Part shown: positions 47,819 to 56,280 of the stretch, piece after piece
Position numbering within the stretch: the stretch's first letter is position 1
How the letters are laid out: each line of letters begins with the position of its first letter
DNA from: Psychromarinibacter sp048262455
Lineage (GTDB): Bacteria; Pseudomonadota; Alphaproteobacteria; Rhodobacterales; Rhodobacteraceae
DNA: 64,000 nt
Assembly (NCBI GenBank): GCA_048262455.1
Contig: JBLXFD010000015.1
Coordinates: 1-64,000 of the forward strand
Direction: 5' to 3'
Position numbers and translations under genes: made by a program
The notes under the pieces: model-generated
Told to the model about the DNA's origin: nothing
The model's database searches: none
Seen by the model: the letters and a program-made list of their open reading frames with translations, nothing else

Positions 47819-48376
47819 TTAGATCACCTTGACCTGGGTGCCCACCGGCGCCCGGACGTAGACGTCCTCGATCTGCTCGTTGTACAGGCCGATGCAGCCG
47901 CTGGAGGACCGGCGGCCGATCTTGCGCGTGTCGGCGGTGCCATGGATCCGGTAGTACTGCCAGCTGAGGTACAGCGCGCGGCTGCCCAGCGGGTTCTTCG
48001 GATCGCCGCCCGGAACATGCGCCGGCAGCGAGGGGTCGCGCTTGCGCATCGAGGGGGTCGGAGTCCAGCCCGGAAACTCGCGCTTCTCGGTGACGCGGGT
48101 ATAGCCGCGGCGGGTCATGTCGTCGGTCATGGGAACCGAGGTGGGGTAGATCCGCACCTGCCCGTCCGGCGTCCAGTGCTGCATCATCCGCGAGTTGGTG
48201 TCGCAGATGATGATGCCCAGCCCGATGCTGTCGAAGTGGTCTTCCCAGCGGTGGGTCCGGAAGGAGGACATGTTGCGGTTCGTCACGCCCTGCGCCCGCA
48301 CGAGCGACGGCGCCGCGATCAGCGCGCCCGCGCCAAGCAGAAGCTTCCTGCGTCCGAAGTCGGGGTTGTGTGCCAT
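47819..48376 (-). CDS. L,D-transpeptidase (YkuD family) with Tat-like leader
   Basis: 185 aa. N-terminal NPDFGRRKLLLGAGALIAAPSLVRAQ resembles a twin-arginine signal, so the enzyme should be periplasmic. The YkuD catalytic motif is complete: HGTADTRKIGRRSSSGCIGLYNEQI with H145 and catalytic C161. It forms 3-3 peptidoglycan cross-links or tethers proteins to the wall; a structural role is likely. It is divergent from the formate dehydrogenase operon. The 156 bases downstream (47663-47818) hold no gene. Confidence 0.92.
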   Translation of the reverse strand: MAHNPDFGRRKLLLGAGALIAAPSLVRAQGVTNRNMSSFRTHRWEDHFDSIGLGIIICDTNSRMMQHWTPDGQVRIYPTSVPMTDDMTRRGYTRVTEKREFPGWTPTPSMRKRDPSLPAHVPGGDPKNPLGSRALYLSWQYYRIHGTADTRKIGRRSSSGCIGLYNEQIEDVYVRAPVGTQVKVI

Positions 48377-48482
48377 GAAACGAATCCCTCGTGCCGGTTG
48401 TCGGTGCTTTCGCCGCCAAGTCTCACCGCGCGGGGTAGAAGATCAACCCTTCGTGACATGACGATTGGGTGAGCATGGTGTC

Positions 48483-48502
48483 GCAGGAAATATTCCGCCT
48501 GC
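48483..48502. promoter_or_regulatory. Inverted repeat before the formate dehydrogenase operon
   Basis: GCAGGAAATATTCCGCCTGC: outer arms GCAGG..CCTGC and an inner GGAA-ATA-TTCC palindrome, centred 85 bases before the first fdh gene. The 201-bp region between the divergent L,D-transpeptidase and fdh operon holds no other candidate. The regulator is unknown. Confidence 0.45.
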
Positions 48503-48577
48503 CCGTGAATGGCACCGGCCGTCACGCGCCGTGTCGGCCCCCTTGCCGCACCCGCAGGCTGTTCTAATTGAACCGCC

Positions 48578-48763
48578 ATGACCGAGAAAGTTGACACCGG
48601 ACGTCGTTCCATGCTGTTCGGCGCGCTCACCACCGGCGCCGCCGCGACCGTTGCCGGAAAGGCCGACGCGGCGCCGGAACCGGCGCAGCCCGAGGACGTG
48701 CGCGCGGTGCGGTTCGAGCAGACGGAGCACGTGCGCGCCTATTACCGCGCGGCGCGCGGCTGA
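48578..48763 (+). CDS. Formate dehydrogenase-associated Tat-leader small protein
   Basis: 61 aa. The N-terminus has a twin-arginine-type motif (GRRSMLFGALTTGAAATVAG) and the C-terminus ends HVRAYYRAARG. This matches the short 'formate dehydrogenase region TAT target' proteins that precede fdh alpha genes in many proteobacteria; their role is unclear. It lies 43 bases before the catalytic subunit gene. Confidence 0.88.
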   Translation: MTEKVDTGRRSMLFGALTTGAAATVAGKADAAPEPAQPEDVRAVRFEQTEHVRAYYRAARG

Positions 48764-48806
48764 CGAAGGCGCCCGGATCAGGCCAGGCGGGGAGAGGCTG
48801 ACGAGT

Positions 48807-51800
48807 ATGTTGAGACGGCGCAGTGCGGGCATCACCACCACCCACGAACTTTCCCGCCGCGGCTTCCTGCAGGCCAGCGGCCTGACCGCCGCCGCCCTCG
48901 CCATCGGCCCCGCCTCGGCCGGGCTGGTGCAGGCGGCCCCCGCGCTGGCGGACGGCGACGTGGTGCGGCGCAAGACCATCTGCCCCTTCTGTTCCGTCGG
49001 CTGCTCGATCTGGGCCGAGGTGAAGAACGACGTCTGGATCGGCCAGGAGCCTGCCTTTGAAAGCCCGATCAACCAGGGCACCCACTGCGCCAAGGGCGCG
49101 GCGGCGCGCGAGACGGTGATCGGCGAGCGGCGGCTGAAGTACCCGATGAAGAAGGTCGGCGGCGAGTGGCAGCGCATCTCGTGGGAGCAGGCGATCGCCG
49201 AGATCGGCGACGAGCTGCTGCGGCTGCGAGAAGCCCACGGGCCCGATACCGTCGGCTGGATGGGCTCGGCCAAGTTCTCGAACGAGCAGGCCTACCTGTT
49301 CCGCAAGCTCGCCGCGCTCTGGGGCACCAACAACGTCGACCACCAGGCGCGCATCTGCCATTCGACGACCGTTGCGGGGGTGGCCAATACCTTCGGCTAC
49401 GGCGCGATGACCAATACCTACAACGACATCCGCAATTCCAAGTCGATCATCATCATCGGCGGCAACCCCGCCGAGGCGCACCCCGTTTCCATGCTGCACG
49501 TGCTGAACGGCAAGGAGAACGGCGCGCCGCTGATCGTGGTGGACCCCCGCTTCACCCGCACCGCCGCCCACGCGGACGAGTTCGTGCGCATCCGCCCCGG
49601 CGCCGACGTCGGGTTTCTCTGGGGGCTGGCGCGGATCATCCTCGAGAACGGGTGGGAAGACCGTGAATACATGCGCCAGCGGGTCTTCGGCTTCGACAAG
49701 GTGCGCGAGGAGATCGACCGCTGGACCCCCGAGGAGGTGGAGCGCGTCTCGGGCATTCCGCCCGAGCAGCTGCAGCGGGTGGCGCGCACGCTGGCGGAGA
49801 ACCGGCCGGGCACGCTGATCTGGTGCATGGGGCTGACGCAATCCACCATCGGCAACAACAAGACCCGCGCCGCCTCGGTGCTGCAGCTGATCCTCGGCAA
49901 CATCGGCAAGGTGGGCGGCGGCACCAACATCTTCCGCGGCCATGACAACGTTCAGGGCGCCACCGACCTGGGCGTCGCCTGCGACACGCTGCCGGCCTAC
50001 TACGGGCTGGGCGAAGGCGCCTGGAACCACTGGGGCCGGGTCTGGGACCTGGAATACGACTGGCTGCGAAGCCGCTTCGCCTCGAAGGAGATGATGGAGA
50101 AAGAGGGCATTCCCGTCAGCCGCTGGGCGGACGGGATCCTGGAGCCTGCCGAGAACCTCGACCAGCCCGGGCCGCTGACCGCGATGATCTTCTGGGGTCA
50201 TGCCACCAACAGCCAGACCCGGGGCGAGGACCGCAAGGCGGCGCTGGACGCGGCGGAACTGGTGGTGGTGATCGACCCCTTCCCCACCCAGACCGCCATC
50301 GAGACCGAGCGCGCCGACGGCATGTACCTGCTGCCCGCCTCCTCGACCATGGAGATGCACGGCTCGGTCACCAACTCCAACCGTTCGCTGCAGTGGCGCG
50401 ACAAGGTGGTGGAGCCGCCGTTCGAGGCGAAAAGCGACTACGAGATCACCTACCTGCTGTCCCGCGCCCTGGGCTTCGAGGCCGAGATGTTCAAGCACAT
50501 CGAGGTGAAGGACGACCAGCCGGTGGCCGAGGACGTGCTGCGCGAGATCAACCGCGGCTGCTGGACCATCGGCTACACCGGCCAGTCGCCGGAGCGGCTG
50601 AAGCAGCACATGGACGAACAGCACCGGTTCGATTCCATCACCCTGCAGGGGGCCTCGGGGCCGGTGAAAGGCGAGTACTACTGCCTGCCATGGCCCACAT
50701 GGGGCCAGCCCGAACAGGGCCACCCCGGCACCCCGATCCTCTACGACACCAGCAAGCCCGTGGCCGAGGGCGGCCTGCCCTTCCGCGCCCGCTGGGGGGT
50801 AGAGCACGAGGGCGAGATCCTGCTGGCCGAGGACAGTTTCACCCAAGGCTCCGAGATCCGCGACGGCTATCCCGAGTTGTCTCTGGCGATGATCGAGGCG
50901 CTGGGGTGGGTGGACGAGCTGACCGACCGCGAGAAGCTGATCATCATGTCGATCGGCGCCGGCGTCTTCCGCTGGGACCTGTTCCAGGCGTCAGAGGCAG
51001 AGGGCAGCGCCGCCTTCGCCGAGGTCGAGGCCGAGATCGCGCGGATGCTGCGCACCGGCGACCGGGGCGAAGGCTCTCCCACCATCTCGGAATCCTGGCA
51101 GGGCGGCGACGGCAACGGCAGGGGCGGCGACACGGCGCCGGTGGAGCAGCGCTTTCCCAACTACTCCGACGAGGCGCTGGACGCGATCCGCGCCTACCTC
51201 AAGGCCGATCCGGCAAATGGCGCCGACGTGCCCCTGCGCAAAAAGATCCGCCGTGTGAACTGGAAGACGGACCTGTCCGGCGGCATCCAGCGCGTCGCCA
51301 TCGCGCACGGCCTCGCACCCTACGGCAACGGCAAGGCCCGGGCCTGGGTCTGGTCCTTCCCCGACCCCGTGCCGCTGCACCGCGAGCCGCTGTACACCGC
51401 GCGCCGCGACCTGCTGCCGGAGTACCAGACCTTCGACGACATGAAGAAGTGGCGCCTGCCGGTGCTTTTCCGCTCGATCCAGGATGTCGACTACAGCGCC
51501 GAGTACCCGATGCAGCTGACCTCGGGCCGGCTGGTGGAGTTCGAGGGCGGCGGCGACGAGACCCGGTCGAACAAGTGGCTGGCCGAGTTCCAGCAGCAGA
51601 TGTTCGCAGAGATAAACCCGGCCGACGCCGCCGCCGCGGGCATCGAGAACGGCGCCGACTGCTGGGTGGCGATGCCGCTGGGCCGGATCCGCGTGAAGGC
51701 GCTGGTCACCCGGCGGGTGGGGCCGGGCACGGTCTTCGTGCCCTTCCACTTCGCCGGGATGTGGCAGGGCGAGGACATCTCGCACCGTTACCCCGAGGGC

Positions 51801-51914
51801 GCGGCGCCCTTCGTCATCGGCGAGGCCAGCAACACGGTGCAGACCTATGGCTACGACCCGGTGACGCAGATGCAGGAAACCAAGGCGACGCTCTGCCGGA
51901 TCGAGCCGGCGTGA
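48807..51914 (+). CDS. Formate dehydrogenase, Mo-bis-MGD catalytic alpha subunit (Tat-exported)
   Basis: 1035 aa. Tat signal ELSRRGFLQASGL at residues 14-26. [4Fe-4S] ligands C59, C62, C66 and C94, with the conserved K96. Molybdenum ligand C184 in RICHSTTVAG, with catalytic-type H185: a cysteine enzyme, not a selenocysteine one. The C-terminal molydopterin dinucleotide domain is recognisable (FAEINPADAAAAGIENG, VFVPFHFAGMWQGE). It oxidises formate in the periplasm and passes electrons to the beta and gamma subunits and then the quinone pool. A GGGGAGAGG ribosome site precedes the ATG. Confidence 0.95.
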   Translation: MLRRRSAGITTTHELSRRGFLQASGLTAAALAIGPASAGLVQAAPALADGDVVRRKTICPFCSVGCSIWAEVKNDVWIGQEPAFESPINQGTHCAKGAAARETVIGERRLKYPMKKVGGEWQRISWEQAIAEIGDELLRLREAHGPDTVGWMGSAKFSNEQAYLFRKLAALWGTNNVDHQARICHSTTVAGVANTFGYGAMTNTYNDIRNSKSIIIIGGNPAEAHPVSMLHVLNGKENGAPLIVVDPRFTRTAAHADEFVRIRPGADVGFLWGLARIILENGWEDREYMRQRVFGFDKVREEIDRWTPEEVERVSGIPPEQLQRVARTLAENRPGTLIWCMGLTQSTIGNNKTRAASVLQLILGNIGKVGGGTNIFRGHDNVQGATDLGVACDTLPAYYGLGEGAWNHWGRVWDLEYDWLRSRFASKEMMEKEGIPVSRWADGILEPAENLDQPGPLTAMIFWGHATNSQTRGEDRKAALDAAELVVVIDPFPTQTAIETERADGMYLLPASSTMEMHGSVTNSNRSLQWRDKVVEPPFEAKSDYEITYLLSRALGFEAEMFKHIEVKDDQPVAEDVLREINRGCWTIGYTGQSPERLKQHMDEQHRFDSITLQGASGPVKGEYYCLPWPTWGQPEQGHPGTPILYDTSKPVAEGGLPFRARWGVEHEGEILLAEDSFTQGSEIRDGYPELSLAMIEALGWVDELTDREKLIIMSIGAGVFRWDLFQASEAEGSAAFAEVEAEIARMLRTGDRGEGSPTISESWQGGDGNGRGGDTAPVEQRFPNYSDEALDAIRAYLKADPANGADVPLRKKIRRVNWKTDLSGGIQRVAIAHGLAPYGNGKARAWVWSFPDPVPLHREPLYTARRDLLPEYQTFDDMKKWRLPVLFRSIQDVDYSAEYPMQLTSGRLVEFEGGGDETRSNKWLAEFQQQMFAEINPADAAAAGIENGADCWVAMPLGRIRVKALVTRRVGPGTVFVPFHFAGMWQGEDISHRYPEGAAPFVIGEASNTVQTYGYDPVTQMQETKATLCRIEPA

Positions 51915-51924
51915 GGAGAGACGG

Positions 51925-52521
51925 ATGGCACGGCTGAAATTCCTTTGCGATACAGAGCGCTGCATCGAGTGCAACGCCTGCGCGACGGTCTGCAAGAACG
52001 AGCACGAGGTGCCCTGGGGCATGGTCCGCCGCCGGGTGGTGACGATCAACGACGGCGAACCGGGGGAGAAATCCATCGCCGTCTCCTGCATGCATTGCAC
52101 CGACGCCCCCTGCGTTGCGGTCTGCCCCACCTCGACGCTCTACCAGACCGACATCGGCGTGGTGCTGCATGACAAGGACCGCTGCATCGGCTGCGGCTAT
52201 TGCTTCTACGCCTGCCCCTTCGGCGCGCCGCAGTACCCCAAGCAGTCGCTCTTCGGCTCGCGCGGGGTGATGGATAAGTGCACCTTCTGCGCCGGCGGCC
52301 CCGAGGAGAACGGCAGCGAGGAGGAATTCCGCAAGTACGGCCGCAACCGCATCGCCGAGGGCAAGCTGCCGCTCTGCGCCGAGGTCTGTTCCACCCGCGC
52401 GCTGCTGGCCGGGGACGGCGAGGTGATCGGCGAGATCTACCGCGAACGCACCATCGCCCGCGGCTTCGGCTCCGGCGCATGGGGGTGGAAGACGGCCTAT
52501 TACCCGGAGGCCGAGAGATGA
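51925..52521 (+). CDS. Formate dehydrogenase iron-sulfur beta subunit
   Basis: 198 aa with four [4Fe-4S] clusters implied by the Cys pattern: C13/C16/C19/C23, C55/C58/C63/C67, C87/C90/C93/C97 (RCIGCGYCFYACP) and a later C119/C122 pair plus CAEVC. Electron wire between the alpha subunit and cytochrome b. It lacks a Tat signal; it is expected to be carried out with the alpha subunit. No C-terminal membrane anchor helix is present, unlike E. coli FdnH. Its stop overlaps the gamma gene by 4 bases. Confidence 0.94.
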   Translation: MARLKFLCDTERCIECNACATVCKNEHEVPWGMVRRRVVTINDGEPGEKSIAVSCMHCTDAPCVAVCPTSTLYQTDIGVVLHDKDRCIGCGYCFYACPFGAPQYPKQSLFGSRGVMDKCTFCAGGPEENGSEEEFRKYGRNRIAEGKLPLCAEVCSTRALLAGDGEVIGEIYRERTIARGFGSGAWGWKTAYYPEAER

Positions 52522-53762
52522 GCGAGGACGAGATCCGGGTGCGCGGCCGCGATTTCACCGGCTACCGCATTGCCGGGGCGGTGGCGGCGCTGCTGCTGCT
52601 GGTGGCGCTGGCGGTGCAGACCTACGAGCTGTTCGACGGCGACCACCTGACCCGCCCGGAAAGCAGCTGGTCCGCACGGATCGCGGGCACCGACGGCAAC
52701 GACATGCCCGAGGGCAGCCGCACCATCGCCGCCGAGGTGCTGGCCGCCCGCACCCGCCTGCAGGACGAACGCTGGCGCACCGGCCCGTCGCCGGAGGCCA
52801 TGCCCTCGCCGCTGGCCGTGGGCGCGGGCGAGTTCCTGATCGAACGGCCGCTGGACGACCCCGACGACCTGCCCACCCGCAACTGGTCGGTGGCGGACGG
52901 CGATACCCTTGCGATGCTGCGCGAAAGCGCACCGGTGGCCGGGCTGTCCTCCCTGCCCTACAACGGCGCCGCGCTGTTCGAGCGCCCGGCGGCCCGCGAC
53001 TGGCGCTGGGGCATGGCGGACATCGTCACCCATCTCGGCGCCATCGTCATCCTCGGCTTCAGCCTGCTGCTGGCGCTGCTGCTGGCGATCCGCGGCCGGG
53101 TGCCCATCGCCCGGGGAAAGTCCCTCGAGAAGGTCAAGCGGTTCAACTGGTTCGAACGCGCCAACCACTGGCTGACCGCCACCAGCTTCATCGGCCTTGC
53201 CCTGACCGGGATCGTCATCGGCTACGGCGACACCCTGATCCGCCCCTTCGGCGAGCCGCTGCTGGGCACCCTCGGCTGGTGGTCCACCTGGGGCCACGCG
53301 ATGTTCGCGCCCGGCTTCGCGCTGGGGGTGACGGCGATGCTGGTGCTCTGGGTGCGGCGCAACCTGCCCAGCCGCCTCGACCTCAACTGGCTGGCCCGCG
53401 CCGGCGGCTTCTTCAGCGACGACCCCGACAACCCGCCGGCCCGCAAGTTCAATGCCGGGCAGAAGCTGATCTTCTGGAGCGCGGTCCTGGGCGGCTGGCT
53501 GATGGTGGCCAGCGGCGTGACGCTGATGTTCCCCGGCTTCTGGCTGGGCCTCGACGCCATGGGCTGGGTGATGCTGACCCACGCGGTCTTTGCCACCTTC
53601 CTGATCGCGATCTTCATCGGCCACATCTACATCGGCACGGTGGGAATGCAGGGCGCCTTCGACGCCATGTGGTCCGGCTGGGTCGACCGCAACTGGGCCG
53701 AGGAACACCACGACCTCTGGCTCGCCGAGATCGAGCGCAAGCACCCGGAGCGCAGCACATGA
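52518..53762 (+). CDS. Formate dehydrogenase cytochrome b gamma subunit, with extended N-terminus
   Basis: 414 aa, long for the family (E. coli FdnI has about 217). Residues ~18-40 are a first membrane helix and ~40-175 a hydrophilic periplasmic-like insert. The cytochrome b core follows: FNWFERANHWLTATSFIGLALTGIV, WGHAMFAPGFALGVTAMLVLW, and VMLTHAVFATFLIAIFIGHIYIGTVGMQG. Histidines in the helices bind two haems. It passes electrons to quinone. Overlaps the previous gene by ATGA and the next small ORF likewise. Confidence 0.92.
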   Translation: MSEDEIRVRGRDFTGYRIAGAVAALLLLVALAVQTYELFDGDHLTRPESSWSARIAGTDGNDMPEGSRTIAAEVLAARTRLQDERWRTGPSPEAMPSPLAVGAGEFLIERPLDDPDDLPTRNWSVADGDTLAMLRESAPVAGLSSLPYNGAALFERPAARDWRWGMADIVTHLGAIVILGFSLLLALLLAIRGRVPIARGKSLEKVKRFNWFERANHWLTATSFIGLALTGIVIGYGDTLIRPFGEPLLGTLGWWSTWGHAMFAPGFALGVTAMLVLWVRRNLPSRLDLNWLARAGGFFSDDPDNPPARKFNAGQKLIFWSAVLGGWLMVASGVTLMFPGFWLGLDAMGWVMLTHAVFATFLIAIFIGHIYIGTVGMQGAFDAMWSGWVDRNWAEEHHDLWLAEIERKHPERST

Positions 53763-53896
53763 CCAGCTTCGCCATCGGCCTGGCGGCGGCCGCCTTCCTC
53801 GCCGCCGGGGCCCTGTTCGTCTACCAGGCCGCCGAGATCACGGTGATCGAAAAGACCGCCGACCGCTCTGTCCTGATCGAGGAGCACGAGCGCTAG
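53759..53896 (+). CDS. 45-aa single-pass membrane protein at the end of the fdh operon
   Basis: MTSFAIGLAAAAFLAAGALF starts the protein: one hydrophobic segment (residues ~4-23), followed by a charged tail (KTADRSVLIEEHER). The ATG at 53759 overlaps the gamma subunit stop (ATGA), so it is translationally coupled to the fdh genes. Its stop TAG shares a palindromic CTAG with the stop of the convergent enoyl-CoA hydratase gene. I recognise no family. It resembles small accessory subunits of respiratory complexes in size and topology only. Confidence 0.7.
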   Translation: MTSFAIGLAAAAFLAAGALFVYQAAEITVIEKTADRSVLIEEHER

Positions 53897-54684
53897 GCAG
53901 GCGGCCCTCGCCACGGCGGATCGCGCTTGTCGAAGAAGGCGGCGATGCCGTCCTGGGTCTCGTCCGTCTCCCAGCAGTCGGCCAGTGCATTCGCCGTCAT
54001 CTCCGCCGCCTGCGCCGGATCGGCCGCGCCCAGCCTGCGGCACAGCGCCTTGGCGGCGGCCACCGCGCCCGGGGCGCAGGTCAGCGCGTGTACCAGCTCC
54101 TCCTCCACCGCCGCGTCGAGATCTTCGGCGGGGCAGCTGCGCGCCACCAGTCCTGCGCGCATCAGGAAAGCGGTGTCGAAGGGGCGGCCGGTGAAGAACA
54201 CCTGCCGCGCGAAGGCCTGCCCCATGCGTCCGACGACGAAGGGGCCGATGGTGGCGGGGATCAGCCCCAGCCGCGTCTCGGTCAGGGCAAAGCGGGTGTC
54301 CTCGGCCGCCACCACCAGATCGCAGACCGCCACCAGCCCCAGCCCGCCGCCGTAGGCCGCGCCGTGGACCCGGCCGATCAAGGGCTTGGGCAGCGCGTCC
54401 CACAGGCCCAGCATCCCCGCCAGCTTGCGCGCCTCGGCGATCTTGCCTGCCCGGTCCGCATCGGCCTGCGCGCGCATCCAGTTGAGGTCCCCCCCGGCGC
54501 AGAAGGTCCGGCCCTCCGCCGACAGCACCACCGCGCGCACCGCGTCGTCCACGGCCAGCGCCCGCGCCGCGTCTGTCAGCTCTGCGATCATCGCCGCGTT
54601 CATCGCGTTGTGCTTGTCCGGGCGCGACAGCACCAGCCGCGCCACGCCGCCCCCGGTCGTCAGCCTGATGGTCTCGTAGGTCAT
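53893..54684 (-). CDS. Enoyl-CoA hydratase family protein (methylglutaconyl-CoA hydratase-like)
   Basis: 263 aa crotonase. GRTFCAGGDLNWMRA and HGAAYGGGLGLVAVCDLVVAAEDTRF are the oxyanion-hole motifs, with LTETRLGLIPATIGPFVVGRMG carrying the catalytic Glu region. The NWMR motif and the adjacent HMG-CoA lyase gene point to LiuC (3-methylglutaconyl-CoA hydratase) of leucine breakdown. It overlaps the lyase gene by ATGA, so both are in one operon. Confidence 0.85.
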   Translation of the reverse strand: MTYETIRLTTGGGVARLVLSRPDKHNAMNAAMIAELTDAARALAVDDAVRAVVLSAEGRTFCAGGDLNWMRAQADADRAGKIAEARKLAGMLGLWDALPKPLIGRVHGAAYGGGLGLVAVCDLVVAAEDTRFALTETRLGLIPATIGPFVVGRMGQAFARQVFFTGRPFDTAFLMRAGLVARSCPAEDLDAAVEEELVHALTCAPGAVAAAKALCRRLGAADPAQAAEMTANALADCWETDETQDGIAAFFDKRDPPWRGPPA

Positions 54685-55550
54685 GTCGCCTCCCGCTGCC
54701 CCGCGCCTAGCCCCGCCAGCAGCGCCTCGGCCTCCGCCAGCACCGCGCGGTCGATGCCGGTGACGAACCCCCGCGCCTCCAGCATCTCCACCAGCGCGCC
54801 GGTGGCAAGGTTGCCCTTGGCGCCCGGCGCGTAGGGGCAGCCGCCAAGGCCGCCCACGGCGCTGTCGAAGGTACGCAGCCCCAGGTCCAGCGCCACCGCC
54901 ACGTTGTCCAGCGCCTGCCCGCCGGTGTCGTGGAAATGCCCGGCGAGGCGCTCCACCGGCACCGCTTCCGCCACCGCCTCCAACATGCGGCCCGTGGCCT
55001 CGGGGGTGGCGCGGCCGATGGTGTCGCCCAGCGAGACCTGCACGCAGCCCATGCGGTCCAGCGCCTCTGCCACCCGGCGCACCGCCCCGGGCGCCACCGC
55101 GCCGGTGTAAGGGCAGTCGACGACGCAGGAGACATAGCCGCGCACCGGGATGCCCCGGTCCCGCGCCGCCGCCATGACGGGCACGAAACGCTCGATGCTT
55201 TCGGCGATGGAGCAGTTGATGTTCTTCTGGCTGAAGGCCTCGGAGGCCGCGGCAAAGACCGCCACTTCGTCCGCCCCCGCCGCCGCCGCGGCCTCGAACC
55301 CGCGCATGTTGGGGGTCAGGACCGCGTAATCCGTGCCGGGCGCGCGGGTGATGCCGGCCATCACCTCGGCCGCGTCGGCCAGCTGCGGCACCCACTTGGG
55401 CGAGACAAAGCTGGTGGCCTCGATCTTGCGGAAACCGGCGCGCGACAGGGTGTCGATCAAGGCGATCTTGGTGGCGGTGGGCACCTCGGCCTTCTCGTTC
55501 TGCAGCCCGTCGCGGGGGCCCACCTCGTAGATGCAGACGCTGGCCGTCAT
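54681..55550 (-). CDS. Hydroxymethylglutaryl-CoA lyase
   Basis: 289 aa, HMGL-like TIM barrel. IYEVGPRDGLQNEK carries the active-site Arg-Asp, FVSPKWVPQLADA the next conserved stretch, GHFHDTGGQALDN the metal-binding His pair, and the signature GLGGCPYAPGAKGN contains the catalytic Cys. Cleaves HMG-CoA to acetyl-CoA and acetoacetate at the end of leucine catabolism. The usual upstream genes (isovaleryl-CoA dehydrogenase, methylcrotonyl-CoA carboxylase) are not in the window; the next feature upstream is a tRNA. Confidence 0.93.
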   Translation of the reverse strand: MTASVCIYEVGPRDGLQNEKAEVPTATKIALIDTLSRAGFRKIEATSFVSPKWVPQLADAAEVMAGITRAPGTDYAVLTPNMRGFEAAAAAGADEVAVFAAASEAFSQKNINCSIAESIERFVPVMAAARDRGIPVRGYVSCVVDCPYTGAVAPGAVRRVAEALDRMGCVQVSLGDTIGRATPEATGRMLEAVAEAVPVERLAGHFHDTGGQALDNVAVALDLGLRTFDSAVGGLGGCPYAPGAKGNLATGALVEMLEARGFVTGIDRAVLAEAEALLAGLGAGQREAT

Positions 55551-55719
55551 GCGCGGACGCTCCTTCCGGCAGGCGCACGGCGCCCGGGTTCCGGCGAGGC
55601 TAGACGCCGCCGGGCCTTGCGGCAAGCCGGGGCGGTTCAGGCAAGCGGATCCAGTTCGAACCCATGCCCTGAGACGCAAGTGACTGAAACCGCTCAATTA
55701 TCATCCATGAGAAGTCATG

Positions 55720-55796
55720 GTACCGCCTCCCTGGCTTGAACAGGGGACCTCTGGATCCACAATCCAGCGCTCTAACCAACTGAGCTAAGGCGGCAC
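55720..55796 (-). tRNA. tRNA-His (anticodon GUG)
   Basis: The minus strand folds as a complete cloverleaf: acceptor stem TGCCGCC/GGCGGTA with the extra 5' G (G-1) opposite C73, typical of tRNA-His. The D arm contains AGCTCAGTTGGTTAGAGC, the anticodon stem/loop GGATTGTGGATCC has GTG at the centre, and the T arm has GTTCAAGCC. The CCA end is not fully encoded after C73. Confidence 0.96.
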
Positions 55797-55955
55797 TCAG
55801 GGGCGCGAAGTAGCCAAGGCGCGGCGTGAATGCAAGAGGGTAGCACCCGCGCCCGGCCAAAAAACCGCCCGCCCCGCGCCGCAGCGCCTCCCTGCCCCTT
55901 GCCCGGCGCGCAAGGCTGCGCTACCGGCGGGCACGATCACTCAGCGAGGCCTGTC

Positions 55956-56153
55956 ATGGGAATCAACAAGCAAAGCGATATCGAGGCGAACCTGCAGATC
56001 GGACCCACCTCTGAGGGGATGGTTCGGCTGTACATCGAGGGCGAGGGAATCGAGATCCCGCTCGACTTCGAACCCGAGGAAGCCGAGGAAATCGCCGAGG
56101 AAATCCGCGCCGCCGCCGCCCGCGCCCGGAAGGCCGCGCCGCGCCGCAAGTAG
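55956..56153 (+). CDS. Small acidic conserved protein (probable DUF6324)
   Basis: 65 aa. N-terminus MGINKQSDIEANLQIGPTSE, then a strongly acidic centre (PEEAEEIAEEI) that forms an amphipathic helix, and a basic C-terminus (KAAPRRK). I recall this as a Rhodobacterales-wide small family of unknown function (DUF6324); the assignment is from memory. No signal peptide or membrane segment. Monocistronic, after tRNA-His. Confidence 0.7.
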   Translation: MGINKQSDIEANLQIGPTSEGMVRLYIEGEGIEIPLDFEPEEAEEIAEEIRAAAARARKAAPRRK

Positions 56154-56280
56154 GCGGAACGTTTCGCCTTTATCCAAAATCCGCCACAAATCCGGCGAAT
56201 TATCAACTCACCCGCCCCGTACATCCAAGGGATCAGCGCCGCCGACATTTCATGGCGCGGAGTGATTTGGAGCACGGGTT

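Noticed and set aside
49356..49364. Selenocysteine codon in formate dehydrogenase
   Set aside because: The molybdenum ligand codon reads as Cys (RICHS), and no in-frame TGA occurs, so no SECIS element is needed.
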